Positions 8,045-17,461 of a stretch of DNA of 64,000 bases are shown here, piece by piece. The DNA comes from JACJYM01 sp965230495. GTDB taxonomy: Bacteria > Bacteroidota > Bacteroidia > Chitinophagales > Saprospiraceae. Position 1 is the stretch's first letter; each line of letters opens with the position of its first letter. The notes below the pieces were generated by a model. The model was not told where the DNA came from. It was given only the letters and a program-made list of their open reading frames with translations, and ran no database searches. Location: contig OZ246004.1 in NCBI GenBank assembly GCA_965230495.1, positions 2,914,001-2,978,000 of the forward strand, given 5' to 3'. The translations under genes and the position numbers were made by a program.

Positions 8045-9094
8045 ATGGCAATAGTATACGGAACAATAGAATCACTGAAATCTCTAAAATCAGAATTAGA
8101 GAGTAATGGGATTTCCAGATTTAGTTCTGTTAAAGAAATTAATAATTTCTTATCTAATTACAATTCTGAAAAACTATCAATCCTTAATAATGTATCGGAA
8201 AAATTAGAAAAAGAATATGTAGAAACGTGTACTAACCTAAAAAAAAGAATACAGAATAAAGACGAAATAATCAATTTAGGGACTGAAAAAATAGACGAAC
8301 GAATTTCTGACTTACAGACAAGAATTAATTCTATTAATTATAAGGATACTAATTTTCTAACAAAACTAATCTTAGGAGCAAGAGTATATTTCCAACAAAA
8401 TAAACTTAAGTACTTAGTAGAGAGTAAAACCAAAAAGGTAAGTTCATTAGTAAAGGATATTTCTAAAAATATTGAAAATGATGAATGTTTCATAAGACAA
8501 TACGAAACTGAAAAGCAAAACTTGATTGAAAAAAGAGCAAAATCTGAAATTGAAGAATTACAGTTTATTCGAAATGTTATAGAAAACTCAAAGAATTTAA
8601 TTTTAGGAGCAATTGGAGAAAATTTAGTTGTTAAAGAAATTCAGAAACTTTCAGATGATTATATTCTGATTAATGATTTCCGTTTGAGTTTTTCTAGTCC
8701 AATTTTTCATAAAAAGTACAATCAGACAATCTATTCTGTACAAATTGATCACCTTTTAATTTCCAAAGCAGGAATTTTTATTATAGAGACAAAAAACTGG
8801 AGCAAATCATCTGTCAATTCTATTAGCTTAAGATCACCAATTGAGCAAATTGAAAGATCGAATTTTGCTCTTTATGTTTACATTTCGGAAAATATAACTT
8901 TAAATGAACATCATTGGGGAGAACAAAGAATTCCGATAAGAAATCTAATAGTCATGATTAACAATAAACCAACATCTAAATTTAAATTTGTAAGTATAAA
9001 ACTATTAAAAGAATTGAATGATTACATAAGATATTTTGAACCTGTTTTGACCGATAGACAATTGTATAGAATAAAAAACAATTTGATTCGATAA
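8045..9094 (+). CDS. NERD-domain protein with N-terminal coiled coil
   Basis: This is a 349-residue protein with no signal peptide. Residues 1-180 are charged and helical, with heptad-like stretches and one hydrophobic patch near residue 105. From residue 190 a nuclease-related domain (NERD) follows: GAIGENLVVKEIQ, then VQIDHLLISKAGIFIIETKNWS. The second stretch carries the D...ExK residues of the restriction-endonuclease-like core. Family knowledge: NERD domains are predicted nucleases, often on mobile or defence-related DNA; the substrate is unknown. It sits just after an attC-like dyad, so it may be cassette cargo. There is no partner helicase or kinase next to it. Confidence 0.8.
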   Translation: MAIVYGTIESLKSLKSELESNGISRFSSVKEINNFLSNYNSEKLSILNNVSEKLEKEYVETCTNLKKRIQNKDEIINLGTEKIDERISDLQTRINSINYKDTNFLTKLILGARVYFQQNKLKYLVESKTKKVSSLVKDISKNIENDECFIRQYETEKQNLIEKRAKSEIEELQFIRNVIENSKNLILGAIGENLVVKEIQKLSDDYILINDFRLSFSSPIFHKKYNQTIYSVQIDHLLISKAGIFIIETKNWSKSSVNSISLRSPIEQIERSNFALYVYISENITLNEHHWGEQRIPIRNLIVMINNKPTSKFKFVSIKLLKELNDYIRYFEPVLTDRQLYRIKNNLIR

Positions 9095-9445
9095 AGAACT
9101 AAGCCAACGACGTACAACTCCCTATAGTCAGACGCTCCATATCACCAGCCCATTATATACCAAAATTCATAGTCAAAAAACTTATTCACCAACCTAGCTA
9201 ATCTCAAGACACAAATCAATAGTCTTCGACAATATGTCATTGGTGATCTTGTATTACTTATTCCACGATTGGTATGTGGAATATTGTTTACCCCTTTTTC
9301 ATCTAATCCTTAAAAAACTTCAATCATCCATTAAACCTTTGTTATTTTGATGGGTCTAAGCCATTGTGTAATTTCACAAAGTAGAATTTTGAATGCTGTG
9401 CTACAGCTTGGATTCCATAAGTAAACAACAAAAGAAATTAAAGAG
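9095..9445. other. Intergenic region after the island; one perfect dyad
   Basis: I see no gene in these 351 bases. The first 70 bases after the NERD gene (GCCAAC at 9103, then GTCAGACG and CATATCACC) align loosely with the right half of dyad B and may be a worn boundary element. A perfect 8-bp inverted repeat, TATTCCAC (9259-9266) and GTGGAATA (9276-9283), with a 9-base loop is followed by a T-rich stretch and could be a terminator or an operator. A TTATTTTGA stretch near 9350 is a weak candidate -7 box for the next operon. Confidence 0.4.
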
Positions 9446-11293
9446 ATGAAAAAAATATTTTCTCTGCTGTCTTTCCTTTTTATGGTATTTTTTCTCACTC
9501 CACATAACACTATCGCTCAGATATATGACGATCATATAGGTGGGGGTAATGATGTCGGAGTTACCATAACATCAAGCCCTGAACAGGGATCAGATGAAGA
9601 TAATCACACCTTAACGGGTACCGGATATTTTCCTGATATGGAAGGAGCCGCCCGATTTTTATCTCAAGCCACTCTAGGTGCGAGCTATGAGGATATTGAG
9701 TATGTCTCTCAAGTAGGAATTAAATCTTGGATAGATGAGCAAATAAATATGCCCCATCAAAGCTTCTTGGATAAATATAAAGCAGTTTATCAAGATGTTG
9801 CCAATCTGATACATGCTACCCATCCTGATGCAGAAGTAGATAGGCATAGAGACCTCACTTCTTTTTCCTTTTATGAAAAAGTACTTCTGGATGATGATGT
9901 GCTTCGAAATAAAGCCGCTTTTTCATTGCTTCAAATATTTGTGGTATCCAATACAAGCAATAGACTAAATAGAAGAGGTTATGGTCATGCGAGTTATTAT
10001 GATATTCTCTATTCCGGTGCCTTTGGTAACTTTAGGGAGATGCTCAATGATGTTACTTATCATTTGATGATGGGTTATTATCTCAGCCATTTTAGAAATC
10101 AAAAGGGAAATCCAGACCTTGGCACCCTACCTGATGAAAACTATGCTAGAGAAATCATGCAACTGTTTACTATTGGATTATATGAGTTGAACATTGATGG
10201 AACTCAGAAATTGGATGCTGAAGGAGAGCCTATTCCCACATATGATATAGAAGACATTCAAGAATTGGCTAAAGTTTTTACAGGCCTTTCTGGTGGAGCA
10301 TGGAATATTGATGGCTTTCCACAGTTAGAAGGAACTCCTTTGGTTTTTAATAGAAATGTCAACCTTTTTGACATGACGGTACCGATGATTATGTATGACA
10401 ATTTTCATGATCAAGGTCCAAAAACTATGATAGATGGTACAGTATTACCTGCAGATCAATCTGGTGAAAAAGATATCCAAGATGCTCTTGATATCCTTTT
10501 TAACCACCAGAATGTAGGTCCTTTTATAGCTACCAGGCTGATTCAACAGATGGTAAAATCTAATCCTACCCCTGACTATGTCAAACGAGTAGCAATGGTT
10601 TTTAACAACAATGGAAAAGGAGTAAGAGGAGATATGGGAGCTGTCTTTCGTGCTGTACTTTTGGATCCCGAAGCTAGAGATTGTAAATGGCTCGATGATG
10701 CCAAAACCGGTAAATTAAGACAACCTATTGAAAGATTTACCAATCTGTTCAAAGCATTTGATATCAGTAGTCCTTCAGGAAGGTTTTGGTTTTCGGACCT
10801 ACGTGTTCTTGGAGGAGCTGTCGAACAGGCATTTATGGCCTCACCAACCGTATTTAACTTTTTCTCACCTTTCTATGCAGAAGATGATTACGTGGCTCCT
10901 AATGATATGGTGTCACCTGAATTTCAAATTCTACATGCCGTTACTGCTATACAATACCTCAATATTATAGAGTTTTCGATTAAACAATATCCTTTTCCGA
11001 ATAGAACAAGGGTAAATAATAATAATCCGCGGCTGGTCAATGACAACAACAATGATCGACCCTCTCTTGATTTAAGTGACGAAATTGCCACCTTAGAATC
11101 AGATGGTATATCTGCATTGCTAGATCGGTTAGATCTTTTGTTATGTCAAGGGCGATTATCAGATGGGACAAGAGATATAATTCAAAACACCCTGACTCAA
11201 CTACAAAGTACTGGTGCTTTTTCTTCGGAACAATTGGTTCATGAAGCATTATACTTCCTGATGGCTTCGGCCGATTTTATGATCCTAGAATAA
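9446..11293 (+). CDS. DUF1800 family secreted protein
   Basis: The 615-residue protein has a signal peptide at residues 1-24 (ends TIAQ). A DUF1800 domain begins near residue 65: AARFLSQATLGASYEDI, later DENYAREIMQLFTIGLYEL, which is the most typical stretch of the family, and FTGLSGG. Function is unknown in the family. DUF1800 genes are very often followed by DUF1501 genes in Bacteroidota and Planctomycetota, as here (42 bases downstream), so the two products probably act together in the periplasm or at the cell surface. The first gene of a four-gene operon. Confidence 0.9.
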   Translation: MKKIFSLLSFLFMVFFLTPHNTIAQIYDDHIGGGNDVGVTITSSPEQGSDEDNHTLTGTGYFPDMEGAARFLSQATLGASYEDIEYVSQVGIKSWIDEQINMPHQSFLDKYKAVYQDVANLIHATHPDAEVDRHRDLTSFSFYEKVLLDDDVLRNKAAFSLLQIFVVSNTSNRLNRRGYGHASYYDILYSGAFGNFREMLNDVTYHLMMGYYLSHFRNQKGNPDLGTLPDENYAREIMQLFTIGLYELNIDGTQKLDAEGEPIPTYDIEDIQELAKVFTGLSGGAWNIDGFPQLEGTPLVFNRNVNLFDMTVPMIMYDNFHDQGPKTMIDGTVLPADQSGEKDIQDALDILFNHQNVGPFIATRLIQQMVKSNPTPDYVKRVAMVFNNNGKGVRGDMGAVFRAVLLDPEARDCKWLDDAKTGKLRQPIERFTNLFKAFDISSPSGRFWFSDLRVLGGAVEQAFMASPTVFNFFSPFYAEDDYVAPNDMVSPEFQILHAVTAIQYLNIIEFSIKQYPFPNRTRVNNNNPRLVNDNNNDRPSLDLSDEIATLESDGISALLDRLDLLLCQGRLSDGTRDIIQNTLTQLQSTGAFSSEQLVHEALYFLMASADFMILE

Positions 11294-11335
11294 TCACACC
11301 AAAACAACAATTAGACAATTATTAAAAAGAAAGAT

Positions 11336-12748
11336 ATGTCAAAGCATCACCACCTTTCCAGAAGAAAATTTTTAGGAACACTAAGTATGGGTTGTGCTTC
11401 TTTAGGAGTTACATCTTTATACTCCGGAGTCACCAATTTAGGACTACTGAATGCTGCCGCTGCTGCCAATAGATCTTTGAATACTCCCCCCGGAGATTAT
11501 AAGGCTTTGGTGTGTATTATGTTGAGTGGAGGTAATGATAGTTTTAATATGTTAGTACCGCGACAACAGAGTCAATATGATCAATATGCTGCTGTAAGAA
11601 CTGGGTTGGCCCTAAATCGAGATAGCTTATTACCTATTAATCCTACCAACACCAATGGTACACCTTATGGATTGCATCCAAGTTTGGTAAATCTACAAAG
11701 TATGTTTGAAGCAGGAAATGCGGCTTTTGTTGCCAATGTAGGAGCCTTGGTAGAGCCTACCACCGTGACAAGCTATAAAAATGATATCAATCTACCATTG
11801 GGTTTATTCTCTCATGTAGATCAACGAGTTCATTGGCAAACCAGTGTTCCTCAAAACGCCAACTCCTTGGGATGGGGAGGAAGATTGGCCGATATACTAT
11901 ACACGAATAATAGTAATCAGGATGTGTCCATGAATATTTCTCTAGATGGGGTCAACATTTTCCAGCGAGGAAATATCATAAAAGAATATGCTATAGGTTT
12001 TCAGGGTTCAGGAAGTGTACTTATCAATGGTGCCGATAGTAATGATTTTTATAACAATCTAAAAAGACAAACATTAGATAATCTCTTAGACCAAACTTAT
12101 CACAATGTTCTTAAGACTGCTTATTCTAATACAGTAACTGACTCTAACAGTAGTTCTTTTAGCTTTAGTTCCGCTATATTAAACGGACCTGAGATAAGCA
12201 CTCCTTTTGGAGACGATAATCTTTCACAGAAGTTGTTGATGGTAGCAAAGACCATAGCTGCCAGAGATATCTTGGATGTCAAAAATCAAACTTTCTTTAT
12301 TGAGTTTGGTGGCTTTGATACGCATGACGATATGCTTGAAGATCACTCAGATTTACTTGCTCAGTTGGACAATGCCATAGCTTCCTTTCATGCAGCTTTG
12401 GCTGAATTAGGTGTCCAAGACAATGTGGTTGGGTTTACCATGTCCGATTTCGGTAGAAAGCTAACCTCTAATGGCGATGGTTCTGATCACGCATGGGGAG
12501 GAAATTCGTTCGTGTTTGGAAATCCTGTTGTGGGTCAAAAAATTTATGGAGAATATCCCGAACTATACTTGAATAATCCACAGGATATAGGAGGTAGTCG
12601 TTTGATTCCGACTACTTCTTGTGATGAATACTTCGCTGAGTTGGCTCTCTGGTTTGGTGCGTCTCATTCGGACCTAAATCAAATATTTCCGAATATCACC
12701 AATTTCTGGACACCAACTCCTGAAGGTCCATTAGGAATGTTTTCTTAA
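11336..12748 (+). CDS. DUF1501 family protein with twin-arginine signal
   Basis: This 470-residue protein has a Tat signal (SRRKFLGT) followed by a hydrophobic region and an Ala-rich cleavage zone near residue 45. The DUF1501 hallmark VCIMLSGGNDSFNMLVP follows, with a C-terminal TMSDFGRKLTSNGDGSDHAWGG motif. The family is distantly related to the alkaline phosphatase/sulfatase fold, and FGGFDTHDD could hold metal-binding residues. Enzymatic activity is not established. The Tat signal implies export in a folded state, possibly with a metal. It is paired with DUF1800 upstream and followed 37 bases later by the haem/MopE protein. Confidence 0.9.
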   Translation: MSKHHHLSRRKFLGTLSMGCASLGVTSLYSGVTNLGLLNAAAAANRSLNTPPGDYKALVCIMLSGGNDSFNMLVPRQQSQYDQYAAVRTGLALNRDSLLPINPTNTNGTPYGLHPSLVNLQSMFEAGNAAFVANVGALVEPTTVTSYKNDINLPLGLFSHVDQRVHWQTSVPQNANSLGWGGRLADILYTNNSNQDVSMNISLDGVNIFQRGNIIKEYAIGFQGSGSVLINGADSNDFYNNLKRQTLDNLLDQTYHNVLKTAYSNTVTDSNSSSFSFSSAILNGPEISTPFGDDNLSQKLLMVAKTIAARDILDVKNQTFFIEFGGFDTHDDMLEDHSDLLAQLDNAIASFHAALAELGVQDNVVGFTMSDFGRKLTSNGDGSDHAWGGNSFVFGNPVVGQKIYGEYPELYLNNPQDIGGSRLIPTTSCDEYFAELALWFGASHSDLNQIFPNITNFWTPTPEGPLGMFS

Positions 12749-12785
12749 AAATGAATCTCAATTCTTTTGAAATAGCGATAAAAAA

Positions 12786-14258
12786 ATGAAAAATTCAAAG
12801 ATGAAAAAATATATATTCTTCTTGATTAGTCTTTTAAGCTACGCACATTTACAAGCTCAATGTGTAGATAACGGAAATTACTGGAATGAAAGTTGGGTGT
12901 CTTGTACCCAAAGTGCCAGTCCTAATCCGGATCGAGGAAATACGTATTGGATATTGTACGAATTGCATGAGCCGCAATACGTAGACTCTACCTATATCTA
13001 TAACGCTAATCGTGCGGGTGAGAGTGGATGGGGAGCTAAAGATGTCATCTTTGATTACTCGGTAGATGGCGGCGATTGGATACAACTGGGAGAATATACC
13101 TTTCCACAAGCAACCGAAAGTGATAGTTATGAGGGTTTTAAAGGTCCAAATTTCGATAGTACCTTAGTAGATAAAATTTTACTAACCGTTCTTACCACTC
13201 ATGATGGAGGTAATTGTGCTTCGTTGGCTGAAATTTTGTTTTTCTTAAATCAAAATGCTTGTTATGGCGAAATCGACGAGTGCGGTATTTGTGATGGTCC
13301 TGGGGCTCCCACTTGGTATCTCGATGCGGATATGGATGGACAAGGTGATCCAGAAGTTTCAGTCGAAAATTGTGAGCAACCCGATGGTTATGTACCAAAT
13401 AGCATAGATTTATGTGATAACGGGGCATTAGGGTGGGATGAAATAGGTCCTCTTTTTCAAGATAATGGATGTATCAGTTGTCATGGACAGAATGCATCAG
13501 GTGGATTGAATTTGAAAACCTTTGAAACGACGGCTATGGGAGGTAACAAATGTGGAACCGATCTTTTGACAGGTACACGATTGGTTAGCATTATCACCAC
13601 TCCGGGATATGATGGATGTGGAATAGCCCTCAATGGACCTTCTATGAATACCTTAGCTTCTGGGGAATTTGATACAGAAGAATTAGAAATGCTCCAGAAA
13701 TGGATAAACGGCGGTGCTCCTGAACTATGTACCAACTTTAATTTTGATGTGGATGCGGATATGGATGGATATACATCACTTAATGACTGTGATGATACCG
13801 ATCCAAATATCAATCCCGGAGCCGAAGAAATTCCTAATAATGATGTGGATGAAAATTGCGATGGGGAAGCACTGATCATTGATGAGGATGGCGATGGATT
13901 TAACTCTGATGAGGACTGTGATGATACTGATCCAAATATTAATCCGGATGCCGAAGAAATTCCTAATAACGGAATAGATGAAGATTGTGACGGCAATGAT
14001 TTGATTAGCAACACCCTTGAGTTAACTAATGGAAATGTAAAGGTTTTTCCTAATCCCGTTTCTGATCGTTTATTTATCTCTATAGAAGGAGACTTAAATT
14101 TTCACGCAAAGGTGATAGATTACAGTGGAAGGTCAGTCTTACAATTAGATAATCCCTCTTCCATAGATTTTTCTTCTCTTCCCAAGGGGGTTTATATCCT
14201 TAACCTAGAGGATAAGAAAACCAAAGAAAGGTTAATTGTTAAAGTGATTGCCATTTGA
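12786..14258 (+). CDS. T9SS-secreted protein with discoidin-like domain, CxxCH haem site and MopE metal-binding repeats
   Basis: A 490-residue protein with a signal peptide (residues 1-25; the Met at residue 6 is an alternative start). About residues 26-155 are discoidin-like, followed by an ECGICDGPG motif. A c-type haem site C229-I-S-C232-H233 lies in a cytochrome-like segment (NGCISCHGQNASGG ... INGGAPELC). Two MopE-type repeats, DCDDTDPNINP...NCDG and DCDDTDPNINP...DCDG, occupy roughly residues 332-404. The T9SS tail (VKVFPNPVSDRLFIS to the end) predicts surface display or release. The stop codon overlaps the next start. A covalently bound haem on a T9SS cargo would suggest extracellular redox or sensing work with the DUF1501/DUF1800 pair; this is inference. 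Confidence 0.8.
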   Translation: MKNSKMKKYIFFLISLLSYAHLQAQCVDNGNYWNESWVSCTQSASPNPDRGNTYWILYELHEPQYVDSTYIYNANRAGESGWGAKDVIFDYSVDGGDWIQLGEYTFPQATESDSYEGFKGPNFDSTLVDKILLTVLTTHDGGNCASLAEILFFLNQNACYGEIDECGICDGPGAPTWYLDADMDGQGDPEVSVENCEQPDGYVPNSIDLCDNGALGWDEIGPLFQDNGCISCHGQNASGGLNLKTFETTAMGGNKCGTDLLTGTRLVSIITTPGYDGCGIALNGPSMNTLASGEFDTEELEMLQKWINGGAPELCTNFNFDVDADMDGYTSLNDCDDTDPNINPGAEEIPNNDVDENCDGEALIIDEDGDGFNSDEDCDDTDPNINPDAEEIPNNGIDEDCDGNDLISNTLELTNGNVKVFPNPVSDRLFISIEGDLNFHAKVIDYSGRSVLQLDNPSSIDFSSLPKGVYILNLEDKKTKERLIVKVIAI

Positions 14259-14689
14259 TGAACAAACCTAAAAATTATAAAAACACATTGGAGATCAATA
14301 CTTCGGCAGATCTTCTTTTCGAGGCTATTTGTCTAAATCTCGATGACTGGTGGGGGCATCAAGATAAACCTATTCTCAAAGATGGAGATGTATTTAAGGT
14401 CTCTTGGGGCGAACCTTGGTATCAATTTGAAGTCATTCGATTCATTAAAGACAAAGAATTGATTTGGAAGTGTATTGATGCTAATCAAAAAATCAAGGGT
14501 TTGTCGGGTGTAGAAAAAGAATGGGTAAATACTGAAATTCATTGGAAAATAGAAGATGTATCTAACAACAAGTGCCTCCTTGATTTTTCTCATATCGGAC
14601 TCGTCCCTGACCTCCTTTGTTTTAATCATTGTTCAAATGCATGGACTCATTTTTTGAAGGATAGTTTGATTGCTTATCTTAATAGTTAA
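14258..14689 (+). CDS. SRPBCC (START-like, AHSA1-type) protein
   Basis: This 143-residue cytoplasmic protein begins with the pattern NTLEINTSADLLFEAIC, the first strand and helix of the SRPBCC fold. FKVSWGEPWYQFEV and ELIWKCIDA follow, and the closing helix is AWTHFLKDSLIAYL. The family binds hydrophobic ligands or acts as a co-chaperone; the ligand is unknown here. I chose the ATG at 14258, which overlaps the TGA of the preceding gene (ATGA). A TTG one codon earlier is possible. Translational coupling links it to the DUF1800/DUF1501 operon, although its cytoplasmic location differs from the rest. Confidence 0.75.
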   Translation: MNKPKNYKNTLEINTSADLLFEAICLNLDDWWGHQDKPILKDGDVFKVSWGEPWYQFEVIRFIKDKELIWKCIDANQKIKGLSGVEKEWVNTEIHWKIEDVSNNKCLLDFSHIGLVPDLLCFNHCSNAWTHFLKDSLIAYLNS

Positions 14690-14691
14690 AA

Positions 14692-15951
14692 TTATTCTCC
14701 TTCGTTTCCATGAAGTATGATAACTCGTACTATTTCAATACGTGTATCCGCTACATGCTCCAGAACAAATTTGTAGTTTTCCAGTTCCACTATATCACCG
14801 GATTCAGGGATGCTTCCATGTGTCATTACAATATAACCTGATAACGTCTGATATTCTCCTTCAGGTAATCGAAGATGTTCATACTTTTCATTTAAATAGT
14901 CTATTTCTAACCTACCTGAAAATAGATACTCACTCTTAGAAATCATTTCCTCCACATAATCTTCTTTATCATGTTCATCTTCAATCTCTCCAAATATTTC
15001 TTCAAGAATATCTTCTAAAGTTATTAGGCCAGCAGTACCACCAAATTCATCAACTACACAAGCGATATTTGTGCCCTTCTTGATAAATCTGTGCATTAAA
15101 TCCTGAACATTCATCGCCTCTGGAACATAAGGCATTGGCAAAATGAGCTTCTTAATATTTTTATTATTGTCCAAGAGTTGTTGATGATGAATATATCCCA
15201 CAACATTTTCGATATCGTGGTCGGTTACCATTATTCTTGATTTCTTACTTTCCTTAAATAATCCTAATACTTCCTCGTATTTAGCATTTCTATCTACATG
15301 TATGATCTCATTTCTTGGAATCATACAGTCTCTTACTCTAAGGGTTCCTAAATTAAGGGCGTTCGTGAGTATTTCTTTGTCAATATCCTCTTCTTCTGAA
15401 ATACTGTCCTCTATATAATGCTCCAGATCCACTCTTGTTAGAGCTGATGATACATCTGTCGTAGGTAATCTAAATACATATTTTAACAATATATTGGACA
15501 AGCCCGTCATAAAAAATGCAGGTATCGCTAATAGCCATTTAAAAAATCTAAGTAAATATGCTAACCGATATAATAACTCATTAGCAAATAATCGAAAAAA
15601 AGTTTTTGGTAATAATTCTCCGAAAAGCAATACTACCATAGTTGTCACAATGGTTACAAGTAATAATACTATTATAGGGTTACCTCCCGCAATACTTTCG
15701 ATCGATGGCTGTATGAGCTTCGCCATAAAAATTGTAAAAACAACAAGAGCTATATTATTTCCTACTAGCATTGCACCCAAGAAATCCCTGGGTTCATCGT
15801 AAAATTTTGCGATTATCTTCCCTCGCCGGTGTCCTTTATTTTTCAATACCTGTATCCCTAATTTGTTAGCTGTGACAAAAGCAATCTCCGAGCCGGAAAA
15901 AAAAGCAGATAGTAATAATGAAAATACTATAATTAATATTAGGCTTAGCAT
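14692..15951 (-). CDS. DUF21/CBS/CorC-HlyC membrane protein (CNNM-type ion transporter family)
   Basis: The 419-residue protein has an N-terminal DUF21 membrane domain (about residues 1-170; SAFFSGSEIAFVTANKL and GAMLVGNNIALV are typical). A CBS-domain pair follows at about residues 200-320 (VRDCMIPRNEIIHVD; FGGTAGLITLEDILEEIFGEIEDEHD). A CorC_HlyC C-terminal domain runs to the end (SGRLEIDYLNE ... VLEHVADTRIEIVRV). Homologues transport or control Mg2+ and similar cations; some are called hemolysins from an old misannotation. It converges on the SRPBCC gene with a gap of two bases, so no room is left for a separate terminator. Confidence 0.88.
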   Translation of the reverse strand: MLSLILIIVFSLLLSAFFSGSEIAFVTANKLGIQVLKNKGHRRGKIIAKFYDEPRDFLGAMLVGNNIALVVFTIFMAKLIQPSIESIAGGNPIIVLLLVTIVTTMVVLLFGELLPKTFFRLFANELLYRLAYLLRFFKWLLAIPAFFMTGLSNILLKYVFRLPTTDVSSALTRVDLEHYIEDSISEEEDIDKEILTNALNLGTLRVRDCMIPRNEIIHVDRNAKYEEVLGLFKESKKSRIMVTDHDIENVVGYIHHQQLLDNNKNIKKLILPMPYVPEAMNVQDLMHRFIKKGTNIACVVDEFGGTAGLITLEDILEEIFGEIEDEHDKEDYVEEMISKSEYLFSGRLEIDYLNEKYEHLRLPEGEYQTLSGYIVMTHGSIPESGDIVELENYKFVLEHVADTRIEIVRVIILHGNEGE

Positions 15952-15981
15952 AATGCGAAGTTAGGTAATTTTCAAAAAATA

Positions 15982-16011
15982 AAATGCCGTGCAGACATCC
16001 ACACGGCATTT
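15982..16011 (-). terminator. Intrinsic terminator of the purH-coaX-barrel-TPR operon
   Basis: The perfect 10-bp inverted repeat AAATGCCGTG / CACGGCATTT with a 10-base loop lies 24 bases past the stop of the TPR gene. On the minus strand it is followed by a T-rich run (TTATTTTTTG). Confidence 0.8.
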
Positions 16012-16034
16012 ATACCATATATTTTTATAAGAAC

Positions 16035-17432
16035 CTAGCTCTTAAATCTCACCTTCACTTTCTCGCCTATCCAACAACCTACTGTCTGTGTGTCTCCTTT
16101 TTTAACTCCTCTCATAAATCCATCATTCATGTCAGGAAGAGAACCAGAATATCTACCAATTCTGTTACTGGCATCTTCGGAAACTGAAGGGTCTATACTT
16201 TTAGCATACGAGTATTTATCTATAGCAGCTATAATGGCCAACCTTTGATTCCAAGAATCTCCACAGTTTCTTGCAGATGATCCATACATATCTCCTATTA
16301 ATAAATATGGAGCACCCCAGTTAGCTTTTAACTTAGCCGCTTCCCTTGCGGTAGCTCTAGCTTTGCTATATTGTTTTAATTTTCTGAATTGTACAGAAGC
16401 CTTTCCTAATAGATATTGAGCCTTCTTGTCAGGGTCTGTCTCTTGGCTTATTGCCTCTTCATATTTACTAATCGCTCCTTGATAATCTCCCTGATCGTAA
16501 AGTTTCTTTGCTGCCGCCCCAGGATTATTAGCTTCATACTCCGCCAATAATCTTGCATTTTCTTCAGCTGCATACTTACCCCAAACCTTTTCCAACTCCA
16601 TCAAAAATGGATTTGATTCAGGACATTCCTTTTTCTTTAATTTTGAAATAGCGTATTTTACCTTTTCCATATCAGTAGGATCTGCCTCATATTCAGGTTT
16701 AAGTTTTTCGATAAAATACTCACAATCGAAAATGTCATCAGCTATTTCGTTGAAAACTGCATTCATTGCTTCTTTTGCCTGACTATAAAAATCCGACAAC
16801 TGCTTATTGTTCTCTATATTATAATCAGCTATACCATTTAAAGTATTATATAGATCAAGCACTTCAGTTTTATCCATTTGTTCCTTTTTAAACTGGTACA
16901 CTGCTATTCTGGCAGCAGGATCAAATATGATATATTCAGCTCCATTTCCACTCTTTTCAATAGCCGTTTTAATAGCTTTTAAATTCTCAGAATAAGGAGC
17001 ATTTACTGTATAAAATAAGTCATAAGCTTTTCTACCCGCTAAAAACCCTATTTCCTTATCAACTGACGAATTGGTACCCGCACTAATACTTCCTGCCTCA
17101 TAGCATGTTATAGCTTCATCGTACAGTCGGGCTATTAATTCTTTATATTCTTTTTTTGTAGCCTCGTCCGTTACACTTTTCAGTAATTCTCTATGAATTT
17201 CTACTCCATCAATATAATGTGAAGATCTCTTTCCGTCAGCCGCAGGTGCCAACTCATAGGCTATCTTCCATTGCGGATATGCCTCTTCATAGTTTTTGGA
17301 CTTAATGGATTGTCTGTATATCACATGTGCATTTTCAGCATCGTCCTTTTGAGGAATGTCATTCCAGTTTGTACATTGGCTTGTTAATTGGGTGGTGAAA
17401 GCCAACATCATTAAACATACTAATAATCTCAT
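16035..17432 (-). CDS. Secreted TPR-containing protein
   Basis: The 465-residue protein has a signal peptide (MRLLVCLMMLAFTTQLTSQ). Residues 30-65 resemble a TPR (AENAHVIYRQSIKSKNYEEAY), and clear TPR units lie at about residues 305-400 (KKLYDQGDYQGAISKYEEA; KASVQFRKLKQYSKARA). The stretch between is helical. Proteins of this shape are conserved in Bacteroidota next to outer membrane protein genes; the specific role is unknown and a periplasmic scaffold is likely. It is the last gene of the purH operon, 29 bases after the barrel gene, with a strong terminator behind it. Confidence 0.7.
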   Translation of the reverse strand: MRLLVCLMMLAFTTQLTSQCTNWNDIPQKDDAENAHVIYRQSIKSKNYEEAYPQWKIAYELAPAADGKRSSHYIDGVEIHRELLKSVTDEATKKEYKELIARLYDEAITCYEAGSISAGTNSSVDKEIGFLAGRKAYDLFYTVNAPYSENLKAIKTAIEKSGNGAEYIIFDPAARIAVYQFKKEQMDKTEVLDLYNTLNGIADYNIENNKQLSDFYSQAKEAMNAVFNEIADDIFDCEYFIEKLKPEYEADPTDMEKVKYAISKLKKKECPESNPFLMELEKVWGKYAAEENARLLAEYEANNPGAAAKKLYDQGDYQGAISKYEEAISQETDPDKKAQYLLGKASVQFRKLKQYSKARATAREAAKLKANWGAPYLLIGDMYGSSARNCGDSWNQRLAIIAAIDKYSYAKSIDPSVSEDASNRIGRYSGSLPDMNDGFMRGVKKGDTQTVGCWIGEKVKVRFKS

Positions 17433-17461
17433 AATCTTATTTTTGGTTCGTGGATTGTTTA

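Noticed and set aside
8045..9094. NERD protein as part of a multi-gene defence system
   Set aside because: No helicase, kinase, methylase or reverse transcriptase gene is adjacent; it stands alone between dyads and a DUF1800 operon.
9446..12748. DUF1800/DUF1501 as a defence or toxin system
   Set aside because: Both proteins carry export signals and belong to secreted families; nothing in the context suggests nucleic acid targets.
13481..14014. Long minus-strand open frame opposite the haem/MopE gene
   Set aside because: It mirrors Asp-rich repeats in the true gene and gives a Ser-rich low-complexity product.
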